A stretch of DNA of 64,000 bases. Source: Perkinsus marinus ATCC 50983 (lineage: Eukaryota; Perkinsozoa; Perkinsida; Perkinsidae). Position numbers and translations under genes: made by a program. The notes beneath the pieces were generated by a model. That model made no database searches. It was not told the origin of the DNA and saw only the letters and a list, made by a program, of their open reading frames with translations. Where the stretch lies: contig NW_003216446.1 of assembly GCF_000006405.1 (NCBI RefSeq), forward strand, positions 2,979-66,978, written 5' to 3'. How positions within the stretch are numbered: position 1 is the stretch's first letter; every line of letters starts with the position of its first letter. Below, piece after piece: positions 13,501 through 25,300 of the stretch.

Positions 13501-15934
13501 GAGATAATGTGTTTTTTCTTTGCCACATCTCTATGATTACCATAATAACAACTTTCATTATTTACGCATTTTTTACGCCCGTATGACAAAACTTAATCTC
13601 TTCCTCTTAAAAGAAAAAATACGAAAAATACCAAAGCAATAAAATAAAGAAGCCCAAAAAATACCCACAAAAATCGAAAAAAATCCGGAAAAAAACTTAC
13701 CCTTCTCATCAGTTTAGTTGTTATGTAGTCGCTCCTCACCTCCCCATCATCAGCCTGCGCCATACCATATCGGCTGATCGTGCGAGGGCCTGCACCAACA
13801 AGGCATCCAACGCTCACTTTCCTCAGCTGAGTTCCTCAGCTTTCCTCACTAATTATAAAAATTCGTGCAAAAAGTGCACAAAAATCAATTCTCTGATTTT
13901 TTTCACAATTGCCATCCACACACGTAGTTAACCACGTCCATATTCTCCCTACCGATAGCAACAATTTCCTGCCAGGACAACGCTAATATACGCCGCACTC
14001 GGCGCTCGCTGACGTCTATTTTAGGATACTCGTTCTGAGACGCCTGAAAGAGAAAACTGCCGCTGATTTTGATGAAAATATCGAATAATTTTCCCATAAA
14101 ATCGATGAAAAATATCAATAAAATCACATAAACCAATAAATATTTGATGAATAATTTTCAAAATCTATTTTCTGACGAGAAAACGAACACAACGTATTAT
14201 CATTTCACCAACCACAACATTCTCACTAAAGCACTCACCACTTCAAGGGTTTTCTCCTCCAGATCCAAATGGAAAAATAATATTTTTAATTCTCGCGATA
14301 TAGGTTCCTCACTAACAAGTACCTGTCAAGCCGCTGACAAGCGTCAGACTACTCTACATCTCACCGCGATATTAACACATCTCTTATTTTCCCCATCTTT
14401 CGGTGGCATAATACACATATCAATCGCCTGAGTTCAAAGCCATACCACACCTCCGACACTTTTCCACCCCACATCAGGAACGCTGTCCATCCTAAACGCT
14501 TGCCCAGTCGAGGACGTTCTTTCCCCCTCCCGATTTTTCGATTCCAAAATGCTGTCAATATCCATCACGAAGAGTTGCCCTCGAAAGAGGTGTGTCTAAA
14601 ATGGACCTAATCCGTATCTTACCAAGAGGAACCTAAGATACTCACCGCAATGATACCGCTCTCGTCGTCGTAACAAACTGTATGCGACGCACGCAGACAA
14701 CTATCAGTTGTTGGGTATGGCTGAAAAACAACAATAGCTAATATCGATCACATGATCGATTTGGCATCATAAAATACATAATTCCAATATCAGTCGAAAA
14801 CAGCTTTTCTTATTCTTTTCTTCTGCACAAAAAATTTTAAAATTTTCCCAAGAAAATTAGTTTCCACAAAAAAACCGACCTTTTCCGAAAAAAAATCCCA
14901 GTAAAAATCGTCGAAAAAAAATTCTCCTTTTTTCCTCGACTTACATATAAATTTGCCAACATCCCAGAACACACCGGAACCAACTCAGTGGTCGGATCAG
15001 CTCGAAATCTCCACAAGGCGAACTGCCGCTTGGCTGTTGTGAAATAAATAAATTCGCTGAGGGAAAGTGATGGATATTTGGTAATACGACGAAAAACTAC
15101 TCATACGTTTAAAACAATACTGGAGTTTCACCCGTGATATGCAAAACACTAGTGAAAAACACTTTTCACAGGCGAAAAACGCGTAAAACACATGGAGTTT
15201 TTCACCCACGTTGTATAGTTCGGGGGGTTGTCACAGGTGAAACTCCACTGTATATACTTCTATCACCTACAAGTTAGTACTCGTGATATACAAACACACG
15301 CATATTTTTCTCATATTTTTCTCAGAAATCGATATGAAAAATTTTCCCAAAAATTTTTCATATCGATTTCTTCCTCAACAACAACTTTAACACCCTTCAT
15401 CATACGAATTCTTTAGACCCCTCCCGGACCTCATCCGAATCATACCATCGTGAACCTAAGATATTCCCACCTACTCTCGAATAACTTCCATCACCATCAG
15501 CCTGCCCATCACCGGCACTTCCAACAGCGGTCCATTCTCCATCACATCAGCAGACTGACAAATCTTGAAATCTTACCACCACTTGCATTTCCTCAACTCA
15601 CCGCCGCCTCAAAATCCTCTCCGCCAACTTTCCCAAATGGACCGAAAATTTGAATCTGAAAAATCAAAGAAAAACATTCCAGCATTCCATTATTGCGCGA
15701 AATACTCCGAAAAAGTCTCGAAATCACGCACGATTATCTCATTACCCTGCTAGCCACACGGCCAACCACGAGGTATTTTCCTTCACAAATCGCCCTAGCC
15801 GATACCACTGCTGTAGAGGGTTGCAAAGTAGAAAGATAAAACGCAGATCCTTTAGTCGGTTCTTCTGCCGCGTCAGATGACGAGGCCTTCATAACAACAT
15901 CTTCACTCGAGGGCGATGATGAAGTTGAAGACAT
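4597..15934 (-). CDS. DDB1: DDB1-like protein (CUL4 E3 ligase adaptor / UV-damage DNA-binding subunit 1), multi-exon
   Basis: Exons can be read in order along the whole family. The start exon at about 15760–15934 has QPSTAVVSARAI and YLVVGRVASR. IQIFGPFGKVGG is near 15610–15655, LLEVPVMGRLMVMEV near 15480–15550, GPRTISRYGMAQADD near 13700–13810, AVAVLLGGELIFVASDAGDA near 12340–12435, VSCVAYDSSSSMLAVGLW near 10000, and VVVVCGLGDGRIMVW near 9150. RYLCVGSCVVPAM is near 7060–7100, VEGVPYQMASMVDAE near 6530–6590, and GDMTRGVTLLQFD near 6180–6225. ARYEFPLWPTAIQFLSNG, then NLFIMEK, is near 6010–6110. Confident exon limits: 5825–5873 (QLHLGLLVNC), 5409–5523 (LLCTIEGAVVSLKG) and 4597–4880 (VDWKLFRSI, then GFVDGDLLELFL and the C-terminal ADELVKEV helix). 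Splice phases join correctly (checked for several junctions). Known role: three-β-propeller scaffold linking CUL4 to substrate receptors. Gene length about 11.3 kb, mostly introns carrying short repeats. Confidence 0.92.
5240..5310 (-). repeat. tRNA-like sequence (B-box) in DDB1 intron
   Basis: On the minus strand GTGTTCAATTCCGGGCCCCGCC resembles a tRNA T-arm/acceptor 3' half, preceded by GTCGGTCTAGTGAGG. A matching acceptor 5' arm is not evident, so it is a tRNA-derived fragment or pseudogene rather than a working gene. It lies in the intron between the last two DDB1 coding exons. Confidence 0.35.
5545..5715 (+). mobile_element. intron-borne repeat, family B
   Basis: Begins ACATGTTCGCTTTCC with a GAGGCTGAG motif and ends ACATGTAGTTGATTATGTAC, matching the ends of the other family B copies. 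It fills much of the DDB1 intron next to the exon at 5409–5523. Confidence 0.6.
8930..9085 (-). mobile_element. intron-borne repeat, family B
   Basis: Inverted copy: GAAAATACGCACATGCTCAA at the left and CTCAGCGAGAGGAAGGGAAC at the right, adjoining a DDB1 exon. Confidence 0.55.
9396..9514 (+). mobile_element. MITE-like element, family A
   Basis: Inverted termini (CATTGGAGTTTCAC … GTGAAACTCCAATG) about 119 bp apart, with internal AGTGATATGAAAAACA and CGACTACTGCAT blocks shared with the other family A copies. Lies in a DDB1 intron. Confidence 0.8.
9609..9714 (+). mobile_element. MITE-like element, family A
   Basis: Starts AATGGAGTTTCACCCTAGTG, ends GGTAGAACTCCAAT. Second copy in the same DDB1 intron as 9396–9514, same orientation. 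Confidence 0.75.
11035..11185 (+). mobile_element. intron-borne repeat, family B
   Basis: TATGTTCACTTTCCTCAGCC … CACCAACGCGCATATTTCC, with the shared TTCACTAATTA and ATGAATTCGTGTACAA blocks. Confidence 0.65.
11637..11812 (-). mobile_element. intron-borne repeat, family B
   Basis: GCACATGGTCATCAACCACA … GCTGAGGAGAGCGAACATAT: inverted orientation relative to 11035–11185, about 450 bp away. Confidence 0.6.
12450..12567 (+). mobile_element. MITE-like element, family A
   Basis: TGGAGTTTCACTCTAGTGAT … CGGGTGGTGAAACTCCA. It ends 14 nt before the acceptor (ACTTTCAG) of a confirmed DDB1 exon, so it makes up much of that intron. Confidence 0.8.
12766..12897 (-). mobile_element. MITE-like element, family A (inverted copy)
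   Basis: Same family in the opposite orientation: AATGGGGTTCACCCGTTTTA at the left and CACTAGGGTGGAACTCCATT at the right. Confidence 0.75.
13277..13300 (+). repeat. short motif C (ATCGAT…GCGCGCGC)
   Basis: ATATCGATTACTAGGGCGCG. On the minus strand it follows GTGAGAAGTATATC, a donor-like sequence. One of eight related motifs in the introns of DDB1 and GT27. Confidence 0.5.
13322..13453 (+). mobile_element. MITE-like element, family A (best-preserved)
   Basis: ATGGAGTTTCACCCTAGTGA … AAAACGGGTGGTGAAACTCC with a near-perfect terminal inversion. Internal CGACTACTGCATATCACCGC is shared with 12450–12567. Confidence 0.85.
13807..13950 (+). mobile_element. intron-borne repeat, family B
   Basis: CGCTCACTTTCCTCAGCTGA … CACGTAGTTAACCACGTCC. 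Its left end abuts the DDB1 exon encoding GPRTISRYGMAQADD; the last AG of the intron appears to come from the element end (GTGAG). Confidence 0.6.
14742..14761. repeat. short motif C, symmetric form
   Basis: TATCGATCACATGATCGAT, a nearly perfect palindrome, in the DDB1 region. Confidence 0.5.
15121..15247 (+). mobile_element. MITE-like element, family A (diverged)
   Basis: TGGAGTTTCACCCGTGATAT … GTCACAGGTGAAACTCCA. Contains an extra internal GGAGTTTTTCACCC, suggesting a rearranged copy. Confidence 0.65.
15325..15370. repeat. perfect 21-bp-arm palindrome, 4-nt loop
   Basis: GAAATCGATATGAAAAATTT at the left arm with its exact reverse complement after CCCA. Located in a DDB1 intron; possible cruciform or hairpin. 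Confidence 0.85.
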
Positions 15935-15946
15935 TAAATAGATTCA

Positions 15947-16000
15947 ATGGAGTTTCACCCTAGTGATATGGAAAAAATAATAAAAAACATTTCTCGCGGA
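15947..16000 (+). mobile_element. MITE-like element, family A, left half only
   Basis: AATGGAGTTTCACCCTAGTG plus ATATGG and AAAAACAT, with no matching right end. Sits 12 bp upstream of the proposed DDB1 start codon, so it may be part of the 5' leader or promoter. Confidence 0.6.
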
Positions 16001-16181
16001 GATGATTTCTCGACCGCGTGAGTATATAAAGTATAATTTCGTGGCGCGTGAAAAAATCCCCCCAGCAAATTTCGTCACCACAGCACAACGCCCATATCCC
16101 AGAAACTTCTCATGCTCAATGGGACCTCAAAGGCGCCTGTCGCATCCCACTAGCCGCCAACGCTCTCATCAAAGTGGGCGA

Positions 16182-16247
16182 TAGTCCAAACCGTTGTTCA
16201 TCCTGTCTATGCAGCCTAAGGGCGTCGGTTCGATTCCCACACCCTTT
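16182..16247 (+). repeat. tRNA-like sequence
   Basis: GTGGGCGATAGTCCAAACCG … GTCGGTTCGATTCCCACACC has a good B-box/T-arm and an A-box-like start, but the D and anticodon arms do not fold convincingly. Probably a tRNA-derived SINE head or pseudogene. Confidence 0.35.
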
Positions 16248-17348
16248 ATTTCGCCCACCTGCTCATATCGCAAAATTTTTCCTCGTATTTTTTCTCATCA
16301 ATTTCCGTCCGCGGCAATCTCGAGTAACCATACGGCGTGAGATGAGAGGGTCTCAAGAAGCGAGTGCACACAAACGGCTGCCGAATTAGAATCTAAACTC
16401 TATCAATGTCCCCAATACAAATCGATAATGAGTTTATTTATTTTATATACCACACCATCCGTAACTCGTCCCACCCGGAAAAATTTCGCTCAGAATTATC
16501 ACGCCCCGGAATAAATCGTCAAAAAATATGCACGGAAAAAGTCCAAAATCAGCGTCCAGTGAATCGCCACATGGCGATCTCAAAAATGACTACGACAATT
16601 TCCGTAGTTAGCGTTGATACCACACCACCGGCAACTCGTCTTACCGCCCACATCTTCTTCTGCTCAATCGCCGTTCTATCTCTATTAGTAAAATACCGCG
16701 ACACCCTCGTCCACTTCCTCCTGTATATGTTGAATACCAACTTATTGATTCTTCGCGCCCTCAGAAGGGGCTGGGAGCGTTGGAACATTTTATCACAAGT
16801 AGGCCAACAAGAACAAAATTCATTCATTGGCCCTTGAATCCAACATTAATTCGGATCGAATAATAGCAAATTCGACAAGGTGAACAACAACAACAACAAT
16901 GAAAATAATCGACAAAATACCATAAAGTCGTTGCTAGTCAGATTTTCATGATTTTTTTCGGACGAAAAAATATTTTTCAACCGAAAAAATGCAGTTTTTT
17001 TTACAACAGTCTTCATAAAAATACCAGTTCTTTCGTCAATCGAGACTTCACCAGGGCCCACGTGATTGAAAGAGTTTCATCCCACTTTGAAGTTGCCAAT
17101 CCACCGAACTGACGAATCAAAAACTCAACCAAAGAGCCACACAGTAAAGCCAGTTAGAAACAATACATCGCATAATCTACCAATTTTGTGGCGCAGTGAC
17201 ACTTTCGTCTCCACCACTCAATGCAATTTATACTTCGACTACTCCTTCCTGCAGCGCGCCGGTGGCGAGCACATCTTCCTTCAACAACGACGGATACTTC
17301 GTCTGGGCTTCTCGATACAGTCGAGTCTCGAGAGGTTCCTAATATCAT

Positions 17349-17368
17349 AATCGATCACGTGATCGATT
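17349..17368. repeat. short motif C, symmetric form
   Basis: AATCGATCACGTGATCGATT, a perfect 20-bp palindrome, in otherwise unassigned DNA. Confidence 0.55.
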
Positions 17369-17954
17369 ACACCTATCCTGCTTACAAACGGCTCGGAAAT
17401 ACTCCACCGAAGCATTGCCTTCGCACTAGGACACGAAACAACGCTCAGTTTCGCTGTCTGTGCCTGCCAACATCATCTATGCTAGAACAACCCCACTCAG
17501 GAAAGCTAAGAGAAACGGTACAAGAAACTTGATATTCGATATGATTTTAAATCACATCCCCAAGAGAGTAAATCATCGTTATTAAATTATCCGAAACGTG
17601 ATATTTCTCCGCAGAAAATTACATCAAGAACATTCATCATCAGCGACATACTGCCATAAAACCTACCGGTTTGAAATCGAGACACTCGTCCACAACTCCT
17701 CCCTTCACCACGCCACTATCCTCAACCGTCCAACGCTGATCAGCATCGAACTGGGCCGAACAAGACGATCTGAAAAACGAATTTCCAATTACAAAATGTT
17801 ACGACCATTGAAGCTCTGCCAAACTTGGAGATGATCAAACACGGACGGAAATTCCAGATTGGATCGCCGGGCATATAACGTCAACAGATGGCTCTCAGAT
17901 GTCAATGCTACAAGTCATATGCGTTGTCAAAGACGAGAACGCGATCAACACCAA

Positions 17955-18860
17955 TCAACCCCTACACAGCAACCTCTCCCTCTCTATCGGCCTGTAGACA
18001 CAAAGAAGTCTCCGTATTGATGATCCTCGACAATCCCTGGTCTTCATATCGCCATCTCTGGGATGAGGAGGATCCACATGCGGCCATCTGAACACATCAA
18101 CGATACAAAACGCGCACGACGGAGAATTCGATGAGATTTCCGTCTGCGTTTCCAGGAATTCGCTAAGAAAGTTTGCCGCCCCTAGCGGTCGCGAAGACTG
18201 TACCGCAGCTATATCCCGATACACTAGTGCTACAATCAGCTGCGAGAAACAAAACTATAAGGTGTTTGTCAGCAACATGTTTATCATCGCAAGAACGTTA
18301 TCGTGCCTCACGCTTCGCCCAAGTGCCTTCATCAGTCAAGCTTCACCATCGTCTCAGTTTTTCGAACAACAAGTAATAAAGAGTAATCGAGTTTCATCCA
18401 CAGTGTGACTTCAAATACTCGGCATGCCGCCACAATGTGCTTGACGGTGGGTAGTGAAATCTTGTTGAATAACACCATAGATTGGTTCACCTCCGAACAC
18501 CGGAAGTCGTCGCAGGGTCTGATCTTGTCCGCCTTGTCAACAGTGAAACGCTTGCAGCATCCCACTACCGTTCTAGTAAGAGAGGCTCACTTTCATTGCC
18601 TTCCGAACCACACAGCAAAGCGTCGACTCTTTATTCTTTCTTCCCTACCTGACGTACTCTGGTGTGCAGAGAAGCAATAGCGTGTTGGTCCAACAAATTA
18701 ATAGTGCTTCGCATTGCGAAAGCGATTCTAGATCCTGATTTTAGTCGCCGCTCATGTCCACCTTGCTCGATCACGCATGATCCACTCGCTGAAATTCGGC
18801 CCCTTGCAAAGCGTCCGCCAGCTTAGTATCGAGCATTGGAATACGGAGGAACTTGTTTAT
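17955..18860 (-). pseudogene. degenerate reverse-transcriptase-like fragment
   Basis: The ORF at 18332–18565 (minus) contains DKADKIRPCDDFRCSEVNQS followed by NKISLPTV. This resembles the palm entry of reverse transcriptases, where K-x-R-x-I-D-D-(F/L)-R-x-S-x-V-N is seen; the retroelement at 38.8–40.1 kb reads GKVRLIDDLRRSGVN. Flanking minus-strand ORFs are short and interrupted. Probably a decayed relic of an RT element. No terminal repeats seen. Confidence 0.4.
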
Positions 18861-19399
18861 AAAGGCCACAAAATAGTCGACATGTTATCGCACGTCACAG
18901 CATGGCCATCAAACGCTCCTCTTTGGTAAAGCCAATAGGTATGGGGAGCCACAGCAACAAGACCGAGTACAGCACGACAAGGAGCATCAATCCCTGGTTG
19001 AGTGGTTGGTCTTGGTTGAATGAACCACACCAAACAACTCCACGCAACCAAACAACCAGAAATTCACGACGTGCGAAGTGCAGGACCTTCGACACTAGCG
19101 CAGATAGGACCATTTTCCGGTGAAGGGAAGGGAGCAATAGCTGCCGAAACAGCATCGGCTAGAATGTGACGAAGAGTAGAAACCTCCAACCCGGAGGTAA
19201 CTACTCATGTCATTGAAATGTACACTTTTCAAAGTTTTCCCGGGAGGACAATCACTCGAAAACATAGGAACCCTCTAAACTTGTCCTTGCTACCATGACG
19301 TCATAACTCCATGATTGTGAATCATGGGGATAAGACCGCCACGCTCTGAGTATGACACGTGAAATTCATCCTGGATACATTTCACGATGATTCTACCAA

Positions 19400-22300
19400 T
19401 CTTCGCGATGAGTACTTACCACGACGTGATGATCCTCATCAACATCCAAACACCATCCGCCATCCCGTAGTGAGAATTCGGCCTCAGAACCTGAGATACG
19501 TCACAAAATCGATCACCCGATCGATTTCGAAGTATCCTCCCATCTGCAGAGCGCCTTCGCCAGAGGCTTACCAATAGTCTCCCTCGTGAACTTCTGACCG
19601 TATTTGGGAACTCCATCAGTAGTCGCACAAGTTTTATAATGAACCTATCAAATATTCCTGATAGAGATGAATCACACAAATTACTGCCACTAATTTACTG
19701 CATGGAATTGAAAAGAAGCGAATAATAATTTACCCCCATAACCATAACAATATATCGCAGCAGTCAATCTGCGAGACACTATCGTCAACCTCAGATACTC
19801 ATCCTCGTTCACATATACACACTCCCGCCTCTCAAACGAAAACCCATATTATAACGAGATTAATTTTTATGATGATATTCGTACCACTCCATCGGAGAAA
19901 CTCCAACTTACCCTCCGAGTAGTCCTCGCGCCAACTTGTACCGATATACATTTCGACTCCTCGAATTTTATCATCGACCCCAACTCCGATACCGTATCAG
20001 AGAACGTCCACTCCTGGTTATAATTCCTCATCTGATCATCATACCAAATCGATCACCAGGGCGCGCGCTTACGCTCTCACCTTTGGGTTATAGCAAGTAT
20101 ACACCACCAATTTCGTCCCCGAGGAACTGTCAGCACAGAGAGGGACTTCACCAATCTCCTCTGCCTTCAACTGGAATCTTCCACTACTCATTTTAGCCAG
20201 AGTTATCTTCTGTTCACCAAACACCTAACAAAGGCAAGTAATCGATTTCGGGGAATTTAATGAACAACCCTTTCGGCAGTCTTCCCTGGAGAATTCTCAT
20301 AACGAATATAATCACGACATATGAATACTATATCAATTTCCCATGAATGAGATCGGTAAAATCTGAATACAGCGCTAGCGGGCTTGGAGCCCTGCGGAAA
20401 GCAGTATCGCCCAAATTCAGCAGTAGTTGATGTGGATTTCTGAAATCAGTTTTGCTACCTTTTCTCGAGTAATTCATATTATCAAAACGGCAGTAATATT
20501 ATAATCAAAAATAATTTTAGGTTAGACATAGGGAAACAATCGATCACCAAGGCGCGCGCTAAATCCCATAAACTACTTACCTTGCCCGACTTGGGATCGA
20601 TTTCGCATGGGAGTAACTCGAAATTATCTCCCAAAGCCGTCAGGCACTCGCCCGATTGAACTTCAACTATCCCTCCATGGTGTGTGTCAACCTAAGATAC
20701 GCGGTATCCAAAATTCTTCGCTGTGCGTAACTGACTCTGAAATTCTGCCGGAAACCTGCAGCCCCGCAGTTTTCCAGCGAAACATGAGCTCCTCGGTCGC
20801 GTTGCATTCCAATGCAACCCTCACGATGTGATCGAGGATCGGATGAATACAATTTCCTGATCAAAAAAGAAAATGATGAAAACCTCCAATTCCCCAAAAA
20901 GACAGTGTTGGAATATATCTTCGCTTTCCACCTCAGTTGATCTCAGGAGTGTGAAAAAAAAACACTAGTAATTTTCCGAAAATTTCCTTATCTTCGCCAC
21001 CAAATGTAGTTGATATTTTCCCCCTCCTACAGTTGGTTGTTTTGCAATTTAATCCATTGATCGTGAAACTCGCCGTACGTGCTGCAGACGTTCGTGCCGA
21101 GACCTGTCCCCATTTCGTTGCCAGACAAGCACTGATCGGAATTCCAATTCCTGAAAAAAAATATAAAAACTGCGGAGAAAGTAGGATTCCTGAATTCTGA
21201 TATGCATGTAATAATCACAGCCCTATTTTTTTACGAAATTTTCCGCAATTTTTCCATGAAAACTTGAGGAAAAATTTTTCTCGACTGAATAACAAATCAA
21301 AAAAGTTCTTACCGAAATCCCGAACAACATTTCTTCCCATCACGATTTCCTTGATGCCACAATTGCCCTTTAGAGCTCTCCGAACAGCGCGATAAAACGA
21401 CATCATTCTGGCCTGAAAATCAGAAAATTCGGGGAAAACTCGAGGAAATTTTACGAAAAATCCCAACAAGAATTGACCACTTTATGGTATCACCAACGAC
21501 TAGCCGAAAAAATCTATCTTAAATTTTCCCGCACCGCCGAAGATACCTCGGGTTTCCAAACACATGCCAGAAATATCATCTTTTAAATGGAAAACCTGTC
21601 GCGGTACCAAACCCGCATCGAAATAGAGTGCTCGAAACCTGAGGTAAAAACGGGGAAAATAATCCGAAAACGGAATAAATTACTCAGCACCTGTACAGAA
21701 ACCAAGCAAATGGTCTGCATTTCAATCCTTTCTTTATTTCCAAAATATTACCTAAAATCCAAATTAAATGGGAGAAAGCGGAAAACCAACCCCAAACGCC
21801 CAAAATTTTTACAATTCTGACGAAAAAAAATTCCAGGCGAAAATTCATTTCATGAATTCACACATTCCTAATTGCATAACCGCATTTTGACAAAAACCGC
21901 TGAAAAATCTCAAAAAAAACTACAAATATTCTTACTAATATCAGGTCTCGTCATTTCGCCCGTTTTGAAGCCCGAAAACGCGGGAAAAGTCTCCAACTTC
22001 TCCAACCACTCATCGAACCAAGCTGAAGCCGCTCGGTACCTGAATGAAATTAGCGCGCGCCCAAATGATCGATTTTGACTACTTCGAATTAACGCATGAC
22101 AAACCATCGAAAGAATACAATTTGACATTATATCATTCCTCAACATTCTGTTGATTGATTTCCGAGCTCTTCAAAAATTTTCGGATAAAAAAATTTTCGG
22201 AGAAAAAAAATTTTCGCTCACCGATTCGTCACAACAGCTCCGCCCGGCACGGTATAGCGGGGCCGAGTTTTCGGGTTACTCGACACCCTCCACATGTGGG

Positions 22301-25300
22301 CAACATACGAATCTTGCGCGTTAACCTACAACGACAAAAACAAAATCGTCACTGCGCCACGAAATTCGTCACTGCGCCACGAAATTCGTCACTGCGCCAC
22401 GAAATTCGTCACTGCGCCACGAAATTCGTCACTGCGCCACGAAATTCGTCACTGCGCCACGAAATTATCCTTACAATTTCGCCACCACACAGCCATATCC
22501 TCAGACTTTGATCAATGTTCTCTCCGCCCCAGCCGATCATTCGAGTATCATAACCGCCGGTCTCCTTCCACCACTTGCGAGACATCGCCAACAGCCCACC
22601 CGACATTATGGGTACGTACCTAATGGAGGTCCCTGGTTCGAATCCCACACCTGTCATAATTATATATTCCTGCGAATTCACTACTACTAAGAAAGAGTTC
22701 ACTTCATAACAAAGAATATAATCTCCCACATATTCAAACGTGAATATATTCGATCATTATCACAAATCGATCACGTGATCGATTTGATCAACAACTTACT
22801 TATCCTCATCACTAAACCATTTAAAATCTGCATCCCAGGTAAGATAACACTTCGCCATCCCGCCGCTGGTGCGATGCTCTTCCCACGTGTCAGGATCCAA
22901 ATTAGTAATAGAAGGTACCACCACACCTAATTTGCATAATCGTCCGGTTTAATGGGCGAAAAATTCCGATTGTCACTCACGTTTATAATTTGTCCGTATT
23001 TGCTTCACAATTGGGCTAAACCAGTCTTTAGCCGGCTTCACATGGCAATCCAAGAAAATGATGATGTCGCCTGTTGCTACACCAGCACCTGCGAATTCCA
23101 CATTTGCTCAAAATTCCAAAACATAAAAATGCGTGTTCTAATACAACCAATTCGATGCAAATTCGTTCCTCAAAATCGTCGACGTTTTAAACATATTCCA
23201 ACATCGTCATCGAAACCTCAACAGCCAAGCACAAATATCCCTGTCGACTCGACAGTGTCGAGTATTTATAAATTCAAAATAAATTGCTCACGACCTCTAG
23301 GTGGCGAAAACGATTATAGCGGGGTAAAAACGTACTGTAATACTCGATGAAAAAACAATCGCATCTAAGAATCACTGTATAAATATAACAATATTTCAGC
23401 TAGCATAATCGTTCAACCAAATTAATGGGAAATTTTCTCCGGTCAGCTTACCTTTGCTCTTGGCGTTGATAAGTCCCGTAAACGATGAATGTCGAACCCA
23501 TTTCACTTTCAACCTGAACGATGCAGGTCAAAAAAATTTCCGTTTTTTTGGAAAAAAAACGGGAAAAATTTTCTCACTCTTTCTGCTCCTCTTCAGTCAG
23601 CAGCGTCTTCAATGGAGGTGTGCTTCCATCATCAACCACAACCTACGGAATAATTTACCCCTCCTAAAACGCTGGGATTCCCAATTAATCCTACAACTTC
23701 TTGCAGTATATTATCAGGCGTCGCCTCGTTCACCGACTTCACCGTTTTAACCATAAATTCTCCTTCGTTCGCGCACGGTAAAACCTGCGGTCACCAAAAA
23801 TCACCAAAAATTTTTCTATACCATAATTTCTGCCAGAAAAATAATATAATAAAATAATAAATGCCAAAAAATATTTTTGCCTTCCCAAAAAAATCTCACC
23901 TGGTAAAAAAAAGGAAAATTTCCAATACAAATCAACTGCAACTGTGCGACTATCGCGATTAGTTTTGGAATATATTTTCGCTTTCCTGAGCTGCGCTCAG
24001 TAGCTTCCTCACTAATTATTTACATACAAATTCGAGTACAAGTGTAGAAAATCCAACAACAATCTCCCAAAATTTCCCCACAATTTTCCTGACCATGTGC
24101 ATATTTTCCCACGCTGGTCGAAAAATATTTTCACAAAAAAATCAGGAAAATATGCGCATGGTCAACTACATGTGTTGGTGAAAATGCCCGACATCACAAA
24201 GACTTACAACGCTGATTTTCGGCTGATATAAAAAGCCGCCTCCCAACCCCACGTCGTCGTCGACTGCGAATTCACTACTACCACCTGCAGCTGAGAAAAA
24301 ATATCACCCCCGAAAAAATTAAATTTATCCGGAAATTCGGAAATTTTACGCCGTAAAAATTCAGATTTTTCCCAAGAAAAATTTATAACATTTCAGAGCG
24401 GCATTCAACGCCTTATTAAGATCACATAACTATGTTGAATTCTTCCTATTTCGCCCGTACAAGGAAATTTTCAAAAATCGGTGCCAACCGAAAATTTGAA
24501 TTTTTCATCTGAGTAGATTCACACAATCGCTTCAACTTTCATGATGACCGGAATTTTTCGCGCATAAATTGAGTTTCTCCAGTTTTTAAAGTAAAACCTG
24601 CGTTATTCACTGCTAACATGCAGAGTGGATTTCGTTGTTTATAATACTGCCAAAATTAGTACCGAATTTTCGTCAAACTATCGACACTAAGTTGCTGCAC
24701 GCATGAACATAAAATTAAATTTTTTTCTATTACCCTCCACGTGCGCGGACGAATTTTCCAATAGTGCATCCAACAATGTTGTGTTATCATGGATCCATAC
24801 CATGCCGCGGCTGATCTGCAACTGTACTGCATAAAAAACCTGAAAATTTCGGAAAATTTTACGAAAAAAATTTTCCGAAATTTTCCCTCACCAGTAGCCG
24901 CCATATAAAAGGTATCCGCGATATTCTGCTCGAGGGTGCAAAGAGAGTCACCACTGCAGCTACGCACGAAAGAAGGAGTGCCGTAACTGGAAAGGAAAAA
25001 ATAATTTCGTGCTGCGTGAAAAAAAACTAATGTCGGAAAATTCCCAATTGAATTTTCCATGATAATGTGATAATGAACATGAGCATCGCTGCTGATGGAG
25101 ACTAGCATTTCATAGTGATTCATAAACGGCCGATTATGCGTGTGAAATTGAACCGTGTCAGAATTGTCAGGGTTTTCACCATATTTTCCTACAACTGAAA
25201 GTTCACTAGCCCGAAAGTCAGGAACGATTGTAGCGCGTAAATTTGGAAAGAAAAATAATTTTCCCGGAAAGTTTGAATCTATTTTCTGACGAAACTCAGT

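Larger units (their letters stand above)
16001..17950. other. region without a supported gene
   Basis: Upstream of DDB1. Holds a tRNA-like fragment and one symmetric motif C. Several ORFs of 60–140 codons exist on both strands, but none shows a family resemblance or a consistent splice pattern. Confidence 0.4.

Noticed and set aside
22341..22466. Regular 20-bp array as a possible CRISPR
   Set aside because: Units are contiguous with no spacers, and it lies in an intron of a eukaryotic gene.
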